Assembly (NCBI RefSeq): GCF_041380235.1
Contig: NZ_JBGIYY010000001.1
Coordinates: 310,001-374,000 of the forward strand
DNA from: Glaciecola sp041380235
GTDB taxonomy: Bacteria > Pseudomonadota > Gammaproteobacteria > Enterobacterales > Alteromonadaceae
DNA: 64,000 bases
Direction: 5' to 3'
The notes under the pieces are model-generated. The model made no database searches. It was not told where the DNA came from and worked only from the letters and a program-made list of their open reading frames with translations. Below are positions 35,295-42,791 of this stretch, one piece after another (position 1 is the first letter of the stretch; every line of letters starts with the position of its first letter). The position numbers were made by a program, and so were the translations under genes.

Positions 35295-35943
35295 CTGCTG
35301 GTTCCATATTGGCCATTTGACCATTGCAATTTGACGCAGAGGTATACAGCTGTGCCTGATGTTTGTTTACATATATTAGGGTGTTTTTAACAGCGTTGAT
35401 TACAGCGCGTGGCGTAATGGTTGCGCCGGTAAACTGATCAAACTGACCACCATCCTTTTTTACCTGCCAGCGACCTTCTGTTTGTTCTGAGTAACTCACG
35501 CCGGTAAAGGATAAGACCCAATCACTAATTCGTAAATCGATTTTATCACCAAGCCCTGGGGTTTCTTTGTGTTCAACAACTCTCGCTCCCAGTACCGTTT
35601 GATTGGTATCTATCGCCACTACTAGCTCAATGTTGCCGCTGTAGCCATCGGGTGCTGTGGTCTCAACAATTAAGGCGACGCTGTTGCCTGCATCACGTGC
35701 TCGAAATACACGTTGTGCTCGTTCACCTAAGAGAGGATCAGGCTGCACGATTATGCAGTCTGTGTGCAGCGGGTTGTCATGGGCACTTTCGGGCACTAGT
35801 TCATTGAGTACACTTAACAGCTGTTTTTCTCGAGCGAGGGCAATGGTGTCTTTCGTTGCGTAAAAGGTGACGGCAATTAATGCGGTGCAGACTAATGCGA
35901 ACACGCCCAATATCGCTCCGTTTTTACCCATGTAACGAATCAT
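35287..35943 (-). CDS. rnfG: Rnf complex subunit G, FMN-binding
   Basis: A 218-residue protein with one N-terminal membrane helix (GAILGVFALVCTALIAVTFYA) and a periplasmic FMN-binding domain. DQFTGATITPRAV contains the S/T-G-A-T motif whose last threonine carries covalently bound FMN. ATG 35943 follows the rnfD stop by one base. The open frame extends upstream but only within rnfD. Confidence 0.94.
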   Translation of the reverse strand: MIRYMGKNGAILGVFALVCTALIAVTFYATKDTIALAREKQLLSVLNELVPESAHDNPLHTDCIIVQPDPLLGERAQRVFRARDAGNSVALIVETTAPDGYSGNIELVVAIDTNQTVLGARVVEHKETPGLGDKIDLRISDWVLSFTGVSYSEQTEGRWQVKKDGGQFDQFTGATITPRAVINAVKNTLIYVNKHQAQLYTSASNCNGQMANMEPADE

Positions 35944-35944
35944 C

Positions 35945-37033
35945 CTACGGTTCCTTTTTCGAATGGATGGCCGATGCTTTGACACGGTGACCATAGGTGC
36001 GAGGACGAGTATAATAGTCGATTAGAGGCACAGCCATATTTAACAACACGACCGCAAAGGCGACCGCATCAGGATAGTTCCCCCACGTTCGAATAATGAT
36101 GATCCAAGCGCCAATAGAAGCACCAAATATGATGCGCCCTTTATTTGTGGTAGATGCCGATACGGGATCTGTAGCAATAAAAAATGCGCCTATAATTAAC
36201 GACCCATTTAATAAATGAAAGCTTGGAGATGCATGTTGAGAGCTATCAACCAAGAATAGAATCAGCGCAACCGTCATTGCCCCTGCAATCATGCTAATGG
36301 GTATATGCCAGTTTATAACTTTGAGTTTTAGCAGCGCAATACCGCCTGCTAAATATGCCAGTGAGATGGGCGCCCATCCAATTCCCCAAGAGCCCGAAAA
36401 AATGCTGCTTTGCAAGGCTTCGCCAACAGTATAATTTTGCACCAGCTGGGTTTTCACATGGTCAAGAGGCGTTGCCATGCTCATTCCATCATAGCCAACT
36501 CTAAGTTGCGCGATACTGTAACCATCCACCGTGAAGCCAGTAAAAATGGTGTATATTGCATCCATAAATGTAAAGCTCTGCTCAGCTAAACTTAAGGGGG
36601 GAAGCCAAGAAGTCATCTGTACCGGAAACGAAATCAGAAGCATCACATAGCCGGCCATGGCCGGATTGAACATATTAAATCCTAGGCCGCCATAGGCTTG
36701 TTTGACTACTGCAATTGCAAAAAAGCTTCCGATTACCACCACCCACCATGGCGCAAGCGGCGGAATACAAATTCCTAACAGCAATCCAGCTAAAGCGGCG
36801 CTTGAATCTTTTACGACCCGCTCAGTGTTTTTTTTGCGTAGCTCAACGATCAAGGCTTCGGTGACCACCGCAGTGATGATGCCCAATGTGATTTGAAACA
36901 AAACGCCTATGCCAAAAAACCAAAACTGCAGCAACACACCAGGAATACAGGCATACATAACAAGGCGCATTACCTGTCCGGTATCGCGCTGATTGTGATG
37001 ATGAGGGGAGCTGGCCACTTGTAGTTTACTCAT
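35945..37033 (-). CDS. rnfD: Rnf complex subunit D
   Basis: A 362-residue membrane protein of the NqrB/RnfD family with about nine to ten helices. It starts MSKLQVASSPHHHNQRDTGQVMRLVM, the usual N-terminus; GLGFNMFNPAMAGYVMLLISFP is a conserved family segment, and SMATPLDHV includes the region of the covalent FMN threonine. ATG 37033 overlaps the rnfC stop by eight bases. It forms part of the ion-translocating membrane core. Confidence 0.95.
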   Translation of the reverse strand: MSKLQVASSPHHHNQRDTGQVMRLVMYACIPGVLLQFWFFGIGVLFQITLGIITAVVTEALIVELRKKNTERVVKDSSAALAGLLLGICIPPLAPWWVVVIGSFFAIAVVKQAYGGLGFNMFNPAMAGYVMLLISFPVQMTSWLPPLSLAEQSFTFMDAIYTIFTGFTVDGYSIAQLRVGYDGMSMATPLDHVKTQLVQNYTVGEALQSSIFSGSWGIGWAPISLAYLAGGIALLKLKVINWHIPISMIAGAMTVALILFLVDSSQHASPSFHLLNGSLIIGAFFIATDPVSASTTNKGRIIFGASIGAWIIIIRTWGNYPDAVAFAVVLLNMAVPLIDYYTRPRTYGHRVKASAIHSKKEP

Positions 37034-38879
37034 CGGACGCTTTGTTTTCCTTTGCTTGTTTCGCTTGCTGTGCTTTTTTCGCTTTTGCTCTGGCAATCGC
37101 GGCTGCAACTTTTGCTTTTTTTGCATTAGCGGCATCGTCTGCTGATGAATTAGGTTCAGCGTTTACCTTTAAGGCATCAATATCTTGGGCGTCGCTATCA
37201 GTAGGTAAGGCCGCAGACTTAGAAATTTCAGTATTGGCAGAAGGGCGTTCTTTTGCCCTTTCAACATAAGTTTCTTCGCTTACTGCAGAGATTTGCTCAT
37301 TGTTTTGCTTCGCCATCGCCGCTTTTTTCGCTTTCGCTCTGGCTAATGCCGCTGCGATTTTGTCTTTTGCGGCGCCACCATCGTTCGTCATGGTTTGCGC
37401 TCTTGCTTGTGCAGCTAGCCTATGCTTTTCCTCGCGAGCGTCTTTGTCTTTTTGTAAGCGTGCCTTTCTTGCTTCAAAACGGATACGTGCTTTTTCAGCT
37501 TTTTCTTTTTCAACTTGCTGCAGGCGAATATCGGCTTTGGCTTTTCGATAATAATGTACTAATGGAATTTCGCTTGGACAAACGTAGGCGCAAGCACCGC
37601 ACTCTATGCAATCAAATAAGTTATATTCTTGAGCTTGTTCATATTCTTTGGCTTTGCTATGCCAAAACAGTTGCTGTGGCAATAGTGAGGCTGGACAGGC
37701 GTCAGCGCAGGCTGAACAGCGAATGCACGCTCTTTCATCTTCAAGGGTTGGCAATTCTTTATTCGCCGGCACCAATATACAGTTAGTAATTTTGACCACA
37801 GGCACTTGCACCGAACTCAAGGTAAAACCCATCATAGGACCGCCCATAATAATGCGCGGATATGCTTGTTTATCACTGTCGTAGTTTGCATGTGTCAGTA
37901 AGTGCTTTACGGGGGTACCAATCCGCGCCCACACGTTTTGTGGTGTTTCGACGGCATCACCGGTAATCGTTACTACGCGCTCAATGAGCGGTTTGCCTTC
38001 AATTACGGCATCGGCAATTGCGTAGCAGGTCCCAACGTTATACATCAAGCATCCTACATCAACGGGTAGACCATCAGCCGGCACTTCCCGCGAGCTCAGC
38101 ACTTGGATGAGTTGCTTTTCACCGCCTGCGGGATACTTCGTAGGCACACTGACTACCTGATAATTATCTTGCTGCTGGCAGGCGATAGAAAGCGTATTAA
38201 ACGCTTCCGGCTTGTTATTTTCAACGGCTACGATAACTTGTTTAGGCTGCAATAGGTGATACAAAATATCGATGCCCTGACGAATTTGCCAGGCATGCTC
38301 TCGCATCAGCCGATCGTCTGAAGTAATGTACGGCTCGCATTCAATGCCGTTGATAATCAAAAATTCAATGGGTTTTACATTGTTCGATTTTAAGTGGGTA
38401 GGAAATCCTGCTCCCCCCATGCCGCTGATTCCGGCTTGGCATATGGCCTCTATAATTTCGTTTTTTGTGCGTTTGGTATAATCACTGAGCGGTTTAAACT
38501 CATAAGCGGTATCAAGACCGTCGACTTCTATGCTAATGGTGAGCTCACTGATACCAGAGGGGTGCGCAGCTACATGGTCGCCTATGGCGATGACCTTACC
38601 AGACGTGGAAGCATGCACCGGCACAGCGAAGGCACTCTCACTTGCGGTTAAAGGCTGCCCTTTAGCCACTAGCTCGCCCACCTTGACAATGATATCGCCA
38701 TTCACGCCAATGTGCTGCTTTACGGGGATATGAATAAGGTCGGGCAAGGCAATGCGCTGAATCTCAGTTTGATTTGATTTTGTTTTATTCTGCTGGGGAT
38801 GAACCCCACCTGGGAAGTCCCAAAGTTGCTGAAGGGCAAGGCGTTCCATAATATGGTCGTAATCTGCAAACATCGTCAT
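37026..38879 (-). CDS. rnfC: Rnf complex subunit C with Ala/Lys-rich C-terminal tail
   Basis: A 617-residue soluble subunit that takes electrons from NADH. It has a glycine-rich FMN/NADH site (SGMGGAGFPTHLK, about residue 150) and two [4Fe-4S] motifs CIRCSACADACPASLLP and CIECGACAYVCPSEIP (about 388-440). After them comes a long charged helix (KAEKARIRFEARKARLQKDKD) and a low-complexity tail with two near-copies of KIAAALARAKAKKAAMAKQ-like sequence, at about residues 505-525 and 585-610. The start overlaps the rnfB stop as ATGA. Long Ala/Lys tails are typical of gammaproteobacterial RnfC; their role is unclear. Confidence 0.96.
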   Translation of the reverse strand: MTMFADYDHIMERLALQQLWDFPGGVHPQQNKTKSNQTEIQRIALPDLIHIPVKQHIGVNGDIIVKVGELVAKGQPLTASESAFAVPVHASTSGKVIAIGDHVAAHPSGISELTISIEVDGLDTAYEFKPLSDYTKRTKNEIIEAICQAGISGMGGAGFPTHLKSNNVKPIEFLIINGIECEPYITSDDRLMREHAWQIRQGIDILYHLLQPKQVIVAVENNKPEAFNTLSIACQQQDNYQVVSVPTKYPAGGEKQLIQVLSSREVPADGLPVDVGCLMYNVGTCYAIADAVIEGKPLIERVVTITGDAVETPQNVWARIGTPVKHLLTHANYDSDKQAYPRIIMGGPMMGFTLSSVQVPVVKITNCILVPANKELPTLEDERACIRCSACADACPASLLPQQLFWHSKAKEYEQAQEYNLFDCIECGACAYVCPSEIPLVHYYRKAKADIRLQQVEKEKAEKARIRFEARKARLQKDKDAREEKHRLAAQARAQTMTNDGGAAKDKIAAALARAKAKKAAMAKQNNEQISAVSEETYVERAKERPSANTEISKSAALPTDSDAQDIDALKVNAEPNSSADDAANAKKAKVAAAIARAKAKKAQQAKQAKENKASDE

Positions 38880-39448
38880 GATACCTGCTTAATCTGAATG
38901 TCGCCGACCGAAACGCGTTTAAAGTCCCATTGCCATGCTTCACTGCTATCGTTAAGGGGGATCATATCAATGCAGTCTACAGGGCAGGGATCAACGCATA
39001 AATCACATCCTGTGCATTCGTCTATAATGACAGTGTGCATCTGTTTTGCTGCACCTAAGATAGCGTCTACGGGGCATGCTTGAATACACTTCGTGCAACC
39101 GATGCATTCATCTTCTCGAATAAATGCGACTTTTTTAACATCTTCGACACCATGTGCAGCATCAAGTGGTTTTGCATCAACTCCCATTAAAGCGGCAAGA
39201 TCTTTAATAGTGGCCTCGCCACCAGGCGGGCATTTATTGATTTCATCACCATTGGCGATTGCTTCAGCATAGGGGCGACAACCGGGGTAACCGCACTGTC
39301 CACACTGGGTTTGCGGCAAAATCTGATCGATTTGTTCGACTAGTGGATCACTTTCAACCTTAAAGCGGATTGATGCATAGCCCAATAGTGCACCAAAAAT
39401 TAGTGCAATTAGCGACACGACCAAAATAGCAATGAGGGTTAGCGTCAT
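38876..39448 (-). CDS. rnfB: Rnf complex subunit B, polyferredoxin
   Basis: A 190-residue protein with one N-terminal membrane helix, a CGQCGYPGC cluster motif (about residues 49-57), and two ferredoxin [4Fe-4S] motifs: CIGCTKCIQACPVDAI and CTGCDLCVDPCPVDCI. It passes electrons within the Rnf/Rsx complex. It overlaps rnfA by four bases (ATGA). Confidence 0.97.
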   Translation of the reverse strand: MTLTLIAILVVSLIALIFGALLGYASIRFKVESDPLVEQIDQILPQTQCGQCGYPGCRPYAEAIANGDEINKCPPGGEATIKDLAALMGVDAKPLDAAHGVEDVKKVAFIREDECIGCTKCIQACPVDAILGAAKQMHTVIIDECTGCDLCVDPCPVDCIDMIPLNDSSEAWQWDFKRVSVGDIQIKQVS

Positions 39449-40023
39449 TTAATCAAGCCTGTAAAACCCATAAATGCCAATGACATGAGTCCTGCGGTGA
39501 TCATGGCAATGGACGCACCTTTGAATGGCGTTGGCACGTCTGCAGCAGCCAACCGCTCGCGCATTGCAGAAAACAAAATTAATACGAAAGAAAAACCAAC
39601 CGCTGCGCCAAAGCCATACACAATTGATTCTAGAAAATTATGTTGTTTAGTGGTGTTTAACAAGGCCACACCTAATACGGCGCAGTTTGTGGTAATGAGC
39701 GGTAAAAAGATACCTAACAGTCGATAGAGACTAGGGCTTGTTTTGCGCACGACCATTTCGGTAAATTGCACGACTACCGCAATGACTAAGATAAAGCTTA
39801 AGGTGCGCAAATATTCTATGCCCAAGGGCAACAAAATGTACGATTCAACTAAGTAGCTACTCATAGAAGCAATGGTCAGCACAAAAGTCGTGGCCATCGA
39901 CATTCCCATTGCCGTCTCTAGTTTGCCAGACACCCCCATAAAGGGGCATAGCCCAAGAAACTGAACTAGTACAAAATTGTTAACCAGTACTGTGCCTAAA
40001 AGTAGCAGCAATATTTCAGTCAT
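39445..40023 (-). CDS. rnfA: Rnf complex subunit A
   Basis: A 192-residue, six-helix membrane protein. NNFVLVQFLGLCPFMGVSGKLE near the N-terminus and TTNCAVLGVALLN near residue 108 are the conserved cysteine motifs pairing with RnfE. It is the first gene of rnfABCDGE-nth, all with overlapping or nearly overlapping junctions. The complex couples NADH-ferredoxin electron transfer to sodium or proton movement, or, as Rsx in E. coli, keeps SoxR reduced. The 253 bases between rnfA and the tRNA gene must hold the promoter; I see no clear regulator site there. Confidence 0.97.
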   Translation of the reverse strand: MTEILLLLLGTVLVNNFVLVQFLGLCPFMGVSGKLETAMGMSMATTFVLTIASMSSYLVESYILLPLGIEYLRTLSFILVIAVVVQFTEMVVRKTSPSLYRLLGIFLPLITTNCAVLGVALLNTTKQHNFLESIVYGFGAAVGFSFVLILFSAMRERLAAADVPTPFKGASIAMITAGLMSLAFMGFTGLIK

Positions 40024-40276
40024 GTGTAAGGTTTATGCCTTTGCGCAAGCGATATATTCATTGGCACTGAGTGTTGCAGGTTTGCAATTGGATGACAAAA
40101 ACCATCGAGTACCAAAACGATGTGGAATTATCGCTTTTTCAGCTCGATTAAACAACACGTTATCGCTGTGCTTGTATGGATAAATTTGAAAGTTTGTAAA
40201 GTTACAACGCAAGTGGTGATGATAAGCACTAGATTTGGAAGCGTGAAGATTTTTAAACAGAAGCTAGCAACGTTGA

Positions 40277-40353
40277 TGGCTCCCCCTCCCCGACTCGAAC
40301 GGGGGACCTGCGGATTAACAGTCCGTCGCTCTAACCAACTGAGCTAAGGGGGA
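40277..40353 (-). tRNA. tRNA-Asn (anticodon GTT), copy 2
   Basis: The minus strand reads TCCCCCTTAGCTCAGTTGG, then a loop CTGTTAA with anticodon GTT, T arm GTTCGAGTC, and encoded CCA. All 77 bases are identical to the copy at 40381-40457. The two are separated by 27 bases and probably share one transcript. Confidence 0.96.
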
Positions 40354-40380
40354 ATTCTCAATGTTATATTCGCTAAAAGA

Positions 40381-40457
40381 TGGCTCCCCCTCCCCGACTC
40401 GAACGGGGGACCTGCGGATTAACAGTCCGTCGCTCTAACCAACTGAGCTAAGGGGGA
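40381..40457 (-). tRNA. tRNA-Asn (anticodon GTT), copy 1
   Basis: The sequence is the same as the neighbouring copy, promoter-proximal. The acceptor stem TCCCCCT pairs with AGGGGGA and CCA is encoded. A consensus-like promoter lies directly upstream on the minus strand. Confidence 0.96.
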
Positions 40458-40478
40458 CCGGCCTTTTAACGGATGCGC

Positions 40479-40507
40479 ATATTAATGAGCATCTACTTAA
40501 CTGTCAA
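40479..40507 (-). promoter_or_regulatory. promoter of the tRNA-Asn pair
   Basis: On the minus strand a perfect -35 TTGACA (40507-40502) is followed after 17 bases by TAATAT (40484-40479) and a GCGC discriminator, ending about 22 bases before the first tRNA. Confidence 0.7.
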
Positions 40508-40815
40508 TAAACAATTGCTGTTTTTTGAATTTTATTGTTACTACTATCGCCTTGAACATATATTTATCGGCGGTAAATCACAGTACATAATTACTGAATC
40601 AAAAATGTAATTTTAGTCACTCTGGTATTTTTTTAATGAGCATAGATTTAAAGAATATTTTAAAAGTTAGCAATACCCTCGTTAGGATTGAGATGTTTTT
40701 TATAATCACGTTTTTTGCAAGTGCTTTTATCGATTGTATGTAAGATATTAGGCAAAAATTTGTTTGGATATTGTTTTTATTACTTATAACTTATTTATTC
40801 TAAATTTAAATTAAT

Positions 40816-40842
40816 TTGAAAAAAAAGTATTAAAATTATATT
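40816..40842 (+). promoter_or_regulatory. possible promoter upstream of MATE-uvrB
   Basis: TTGAAA (40816-40821), a 15-base spacer and TATATT (40837-40842) resemble sigma-70 elements, although the spacer is short. The LexA-like box begins six bases downstream, a place where LexA would block transcription start. It would produce a leader of more than 500 bases before the MATE gene. Confidence 0.35.
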
Positions 40843-40847
40843 GATCA

Positions 40848-40863
40848 CTGTGCTTGTGTACAG
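40848..40863. promoter_or_regulatory. LexA-like SOS box
   Basis: CTGTGCTTGTGTACAG fits the invariant CTGT-N8-ACAG of gammaproteobacterial LexA operators; the inner bases are less AT-rich than in E. coli. uvrB, the second gene downstream, is a classical SOS gene. About one such match is expected by chance in 64 kb, so context is the main support. Confidence 0.5.
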
Positions 40864-40970
40864 GTGTTCATAAAAGTGTAATAGAGCAATCGGAATTGAA
40901 TGGTTAGTAACAACTTACATTAGCTTTTGTAAAAAACTTTGGAGATACCGTCAGTATTAAGGCGTAGCCA

Positions 40971-41007
40971 CTTATCCACTTTTTCTGTGGATAAGTATGT
41001 GGATTAA
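40971..41007. promoter_or_regulatory. cluster of three DnaA-box-like sites, two forming a hairpin
   Basis: TTATCCACT (40972-40980), a perfect DnaA box on the minus strand (TGTGGATAA, 40986-40994) and TGTGGATTA (40999-41007, eight of nine). The first two are arms of a nine-pair inverted repeat CTTATCCAC/GTGGATAAG with a seven-base loop. Confidence 0.55.
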
Positions 41008-41183
41008 ATCTTTTTCAAACGACTTCAAGATTCAATAGATTGTCAATCTAGTTTTTAAAAAATCACTCAAAAATATTAAATTGTATTTTAAAACAATGAG
41101 TTAAGTTGAAAAATAAATTTTAATAGTGTTAATCTAAAAATCCGCTTGTTTTATCGTTCTGCCTGTGTGTTATTTTCAGCAGT

Positions 41184-41198
41184 ATTCACAGTGTGAAT
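41184..41198. repeat. 15-base palindrome in the MATE-uvrB leader
   Basis: ATTCACAGTGTGAAT is a perfect 7-1-7 inverted repeat, about 190 bases before the MATE start. It looks like a dimeric-regulator operator; the regulator is unknown. Confidence 0.4.
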
Positions 41199-41225
41199 GC
41201 GCAGCGAAGTTCATACGTTTTATTT

Positions 41226-41264
41226 ATGTCAATATATTGACATTTTTATGACATAAAAGTGTCA
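41226..41264. promoter_or_regulatory. paired TGTCA/TGACA operator-like inverted repeats before MATE
   Basis: ATGTCAATATATTGACAT (41226-41243) is a perfect 18-base palindrome. Five bases further, TGACA (41249-41253) and TGTCA (41260-41264) form a second inverted pair with the same half-site. The repeat lies 123-162 bases before the MATE GTG and overlaps a TTGACA hexamer, suggesting repressor sites. Confidence 0.45.
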
Positions 41265-41387
41265 CTGAGAGCTCATCGTTTACACACAAATTACCAAATT
41301 TATGAGAGTTAATTCAAATTCATACGCATAACTGATGTATAGTTACCCAATAGCAAATCTTTATCCATAAACCGTGAAACCATTAAT

Positions 41388-42791
41388 GTGAGCTCAGCTT
41401 CTACTTCCAGAAATTTGGTCAGTGATGATATCCCCTCGACGCTTCGTAATATGACCGTGCCGATGATTGTTGGGATGATTATGTTGATGACATTCTCATT
41501 GGTCGATACTTACTTTGTGAGCTTGTTAGGCACAGACGAACTTGCCGCAATCAGTTTTACTTTTCCTGTTACATTTACTGTTATTAGCCTAAATATTGGG
41601 CTTGGTATTGGCACTTCGGCGGTTATCGGCAAATTTTTAGGCAGTGGCGATACAACTCAGGCTAAGGCAATAGCCAGCGGCTCGTTAATGCTGTCGGTAT
41701 TATTGGTGAGCATTCTGTGTTTGATTGCGTATTTTTTAATAAACCCTGTGTTTACAGCCATGGGTGCAACCGAATCCTTAATGCCCTTTATTCGCGACTA
41801 CATGAGCGTTTGGCTGTTTTCAGGGGTTCTGCTTGCCATTCCCATGGTCGGTAACAGTATTTTACGCGCATCGGGCGACACTAAAACACCCAGTATAATA
41901 ATGGCGGTGGGCGGTGGTATTAATGCTTTATTAGATCCCATATTAATTTTTGGGTTTGGACCCGTTCCGGCATTTGGAATTAAAGGTGCAGCTATTGCTA
42001 CATGCATCGCTTGGGCGGTTTGCGTAGTATGGATTTTATATCTACTGGCGGTTCAAAGAAAACTCATCGAACCCAGACTATTGAGTTTTACTGAATTTAA
42101 GCAGTCCGCAAAAGGGGTCATGGGAATTGGCTTACCGGCTGCCGGTGCAAATATGTTTACGCCTATTGCCGGAGGCGTGCTAACTGCCATTGTTGCTGGC
42201 TATGGAGCAGAAGCAGTTGCTGCATGGGGAGTCGGCAGTCGCCTAGAATCTATGGCCTGCATTGTAGTGCTTGCTTTATCGATGTCGCTACCGCCGTTCA
42301 TCAGTCAAAACTTTGGGGCCAGCAAATTTGACAGAATAAAAGAGGCGTACCAAATAAGTTTGAAGTTTGTCATGTTGTGGCAACTACTCATGTTTGCGAT
42401 CCTCGCTATGACTGCACCTTGGATCGCGAGCATTTTTGCGAAGGATCCTGTTGTTAGCGAATACATTGAATTATTTTTGTATGTGGTTCCCCTAGGCTAT
42501 GGCCTGCAAGGCATCATAATATTAACCAATTCATCGTTTAACGCTATGCATCTGCCAATTTCTGCGCTAATACTCAGCATATTGAGGCTGTTTGTATGCT
42601 ATGTACCGATTGCCTACGCTGGAAGCTCGATGTTTGGATTGTTGGGTTTATTTTGGGGCTGCGTAATTGCTAACTTTGTAACCGCTACACTTTCTTACAT
42701 TTGGTTTCATAAAGATGTGAACCAACAAAAGCGATTATTCGAACAAACCAATATGAAAATTAATCTTATCGAAAAGGTCACCAATGACTAA
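41388..42791 (+). CDS. MATE-family multidrug/sodium antiporter
   Basis: A 467-residue, twelve-helix transporter. The N-terminal IPSTLRNMTVPMIVGMIMLMTFSLVDTYFVSLLG and the repeat-two start GVMGIGLPAAGANMF are typical MATE half-repeats. It probably exports cationic drugs or metabolites in exchange for sodium or protons. Start at GTG 41388 is chosen because the conserved N-terminus begins there; the overlapping ATG one frame earlier is followed directly by a stop. No good ribosome site is visible. Its stop overlaps the uvrB start by eight bases, so uvrB is at least partly co-expressed. Confidence 0.9.
   Translation: MSSASTSRNLVSDDIPSTLRNMTVPMIVGMIMLMTFSLVDTYFVSLLGTDELAAISFTFPVTFTVISLNIGLGIGTSAVIGKFLGSGDTTQAKAIASGSLMLSVLLVSILCLIAYFLINPVFTAMGATESLMPFIRDYMSVWLFSGVLLAIPMVGNSILRASGDTKTPSIIMAVGGGINALLDPILIFGFGPVPAFGIKGAAIATCIAWAVCVVWILYLLAVQRKLIEPRLLSFTEFKQSAKGVMGIGLPAAGANMFTPIAGGVLTAIVAGYGAEAVAAWGVGSRLESMACIVVLALSMSLPPFISQNFGASKFDRIKEAYQISLKFVMLWQLLMFAILAMTAPWIASIFAKDPVVSEYIELFLYVVPLGYGLQGIIILTNSSFNAMHLPISALILSILRLFVCYVPIAYAGSSMFGLLGLFWGCVIANFVTATLSYIWFHKDVNQQKRLFEQTNMKINLIEKVTND

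Larger units (their letters stand above)
40458..41387. other. 930-base AT-rich regulatory spacer, no convincing gene
   Basis: This is the only long gap in the window. I find no open frame with coding character on either strand. It contains a minus-strand tRNA promoter at the left end, a LexA-like box (40848-40863) with a possible promoter before it, three DnaA-box-like sites (40972-41007) with a fourth at 41361-41369 (TTATCCATA), and three palindromes (41184-41264) before the MATE-uvrB genes. Each is listed separately. Confidence 0.7.

Noticed and set aside
37042..37786. Long plus-strand open frames opposite rnfC
   Set aside because: They mirror the Ala/Lys-rich minus-strand coding sequence (giving Phe/Ala/Leu-rich shadows) and have no ribosome sites.
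40277..40457. Duplicate tRNA-Asn genes as an attachment-site scar of an integrated element
   Set aside because: The two copies are complete, 27 bases apart, with a shared promoter; no integrase or foreign genes are near, so simple tandem duplication fits.
40971..40995. Nine-pair hairpin as a rho-independent terminator or as the chromosomal origin
   Set aside because: No T-run follows the stem, and there is no dnaA, mnmG, rpmH or 13-mer array typical of oriC; kept only as a DnaA-box cluster.
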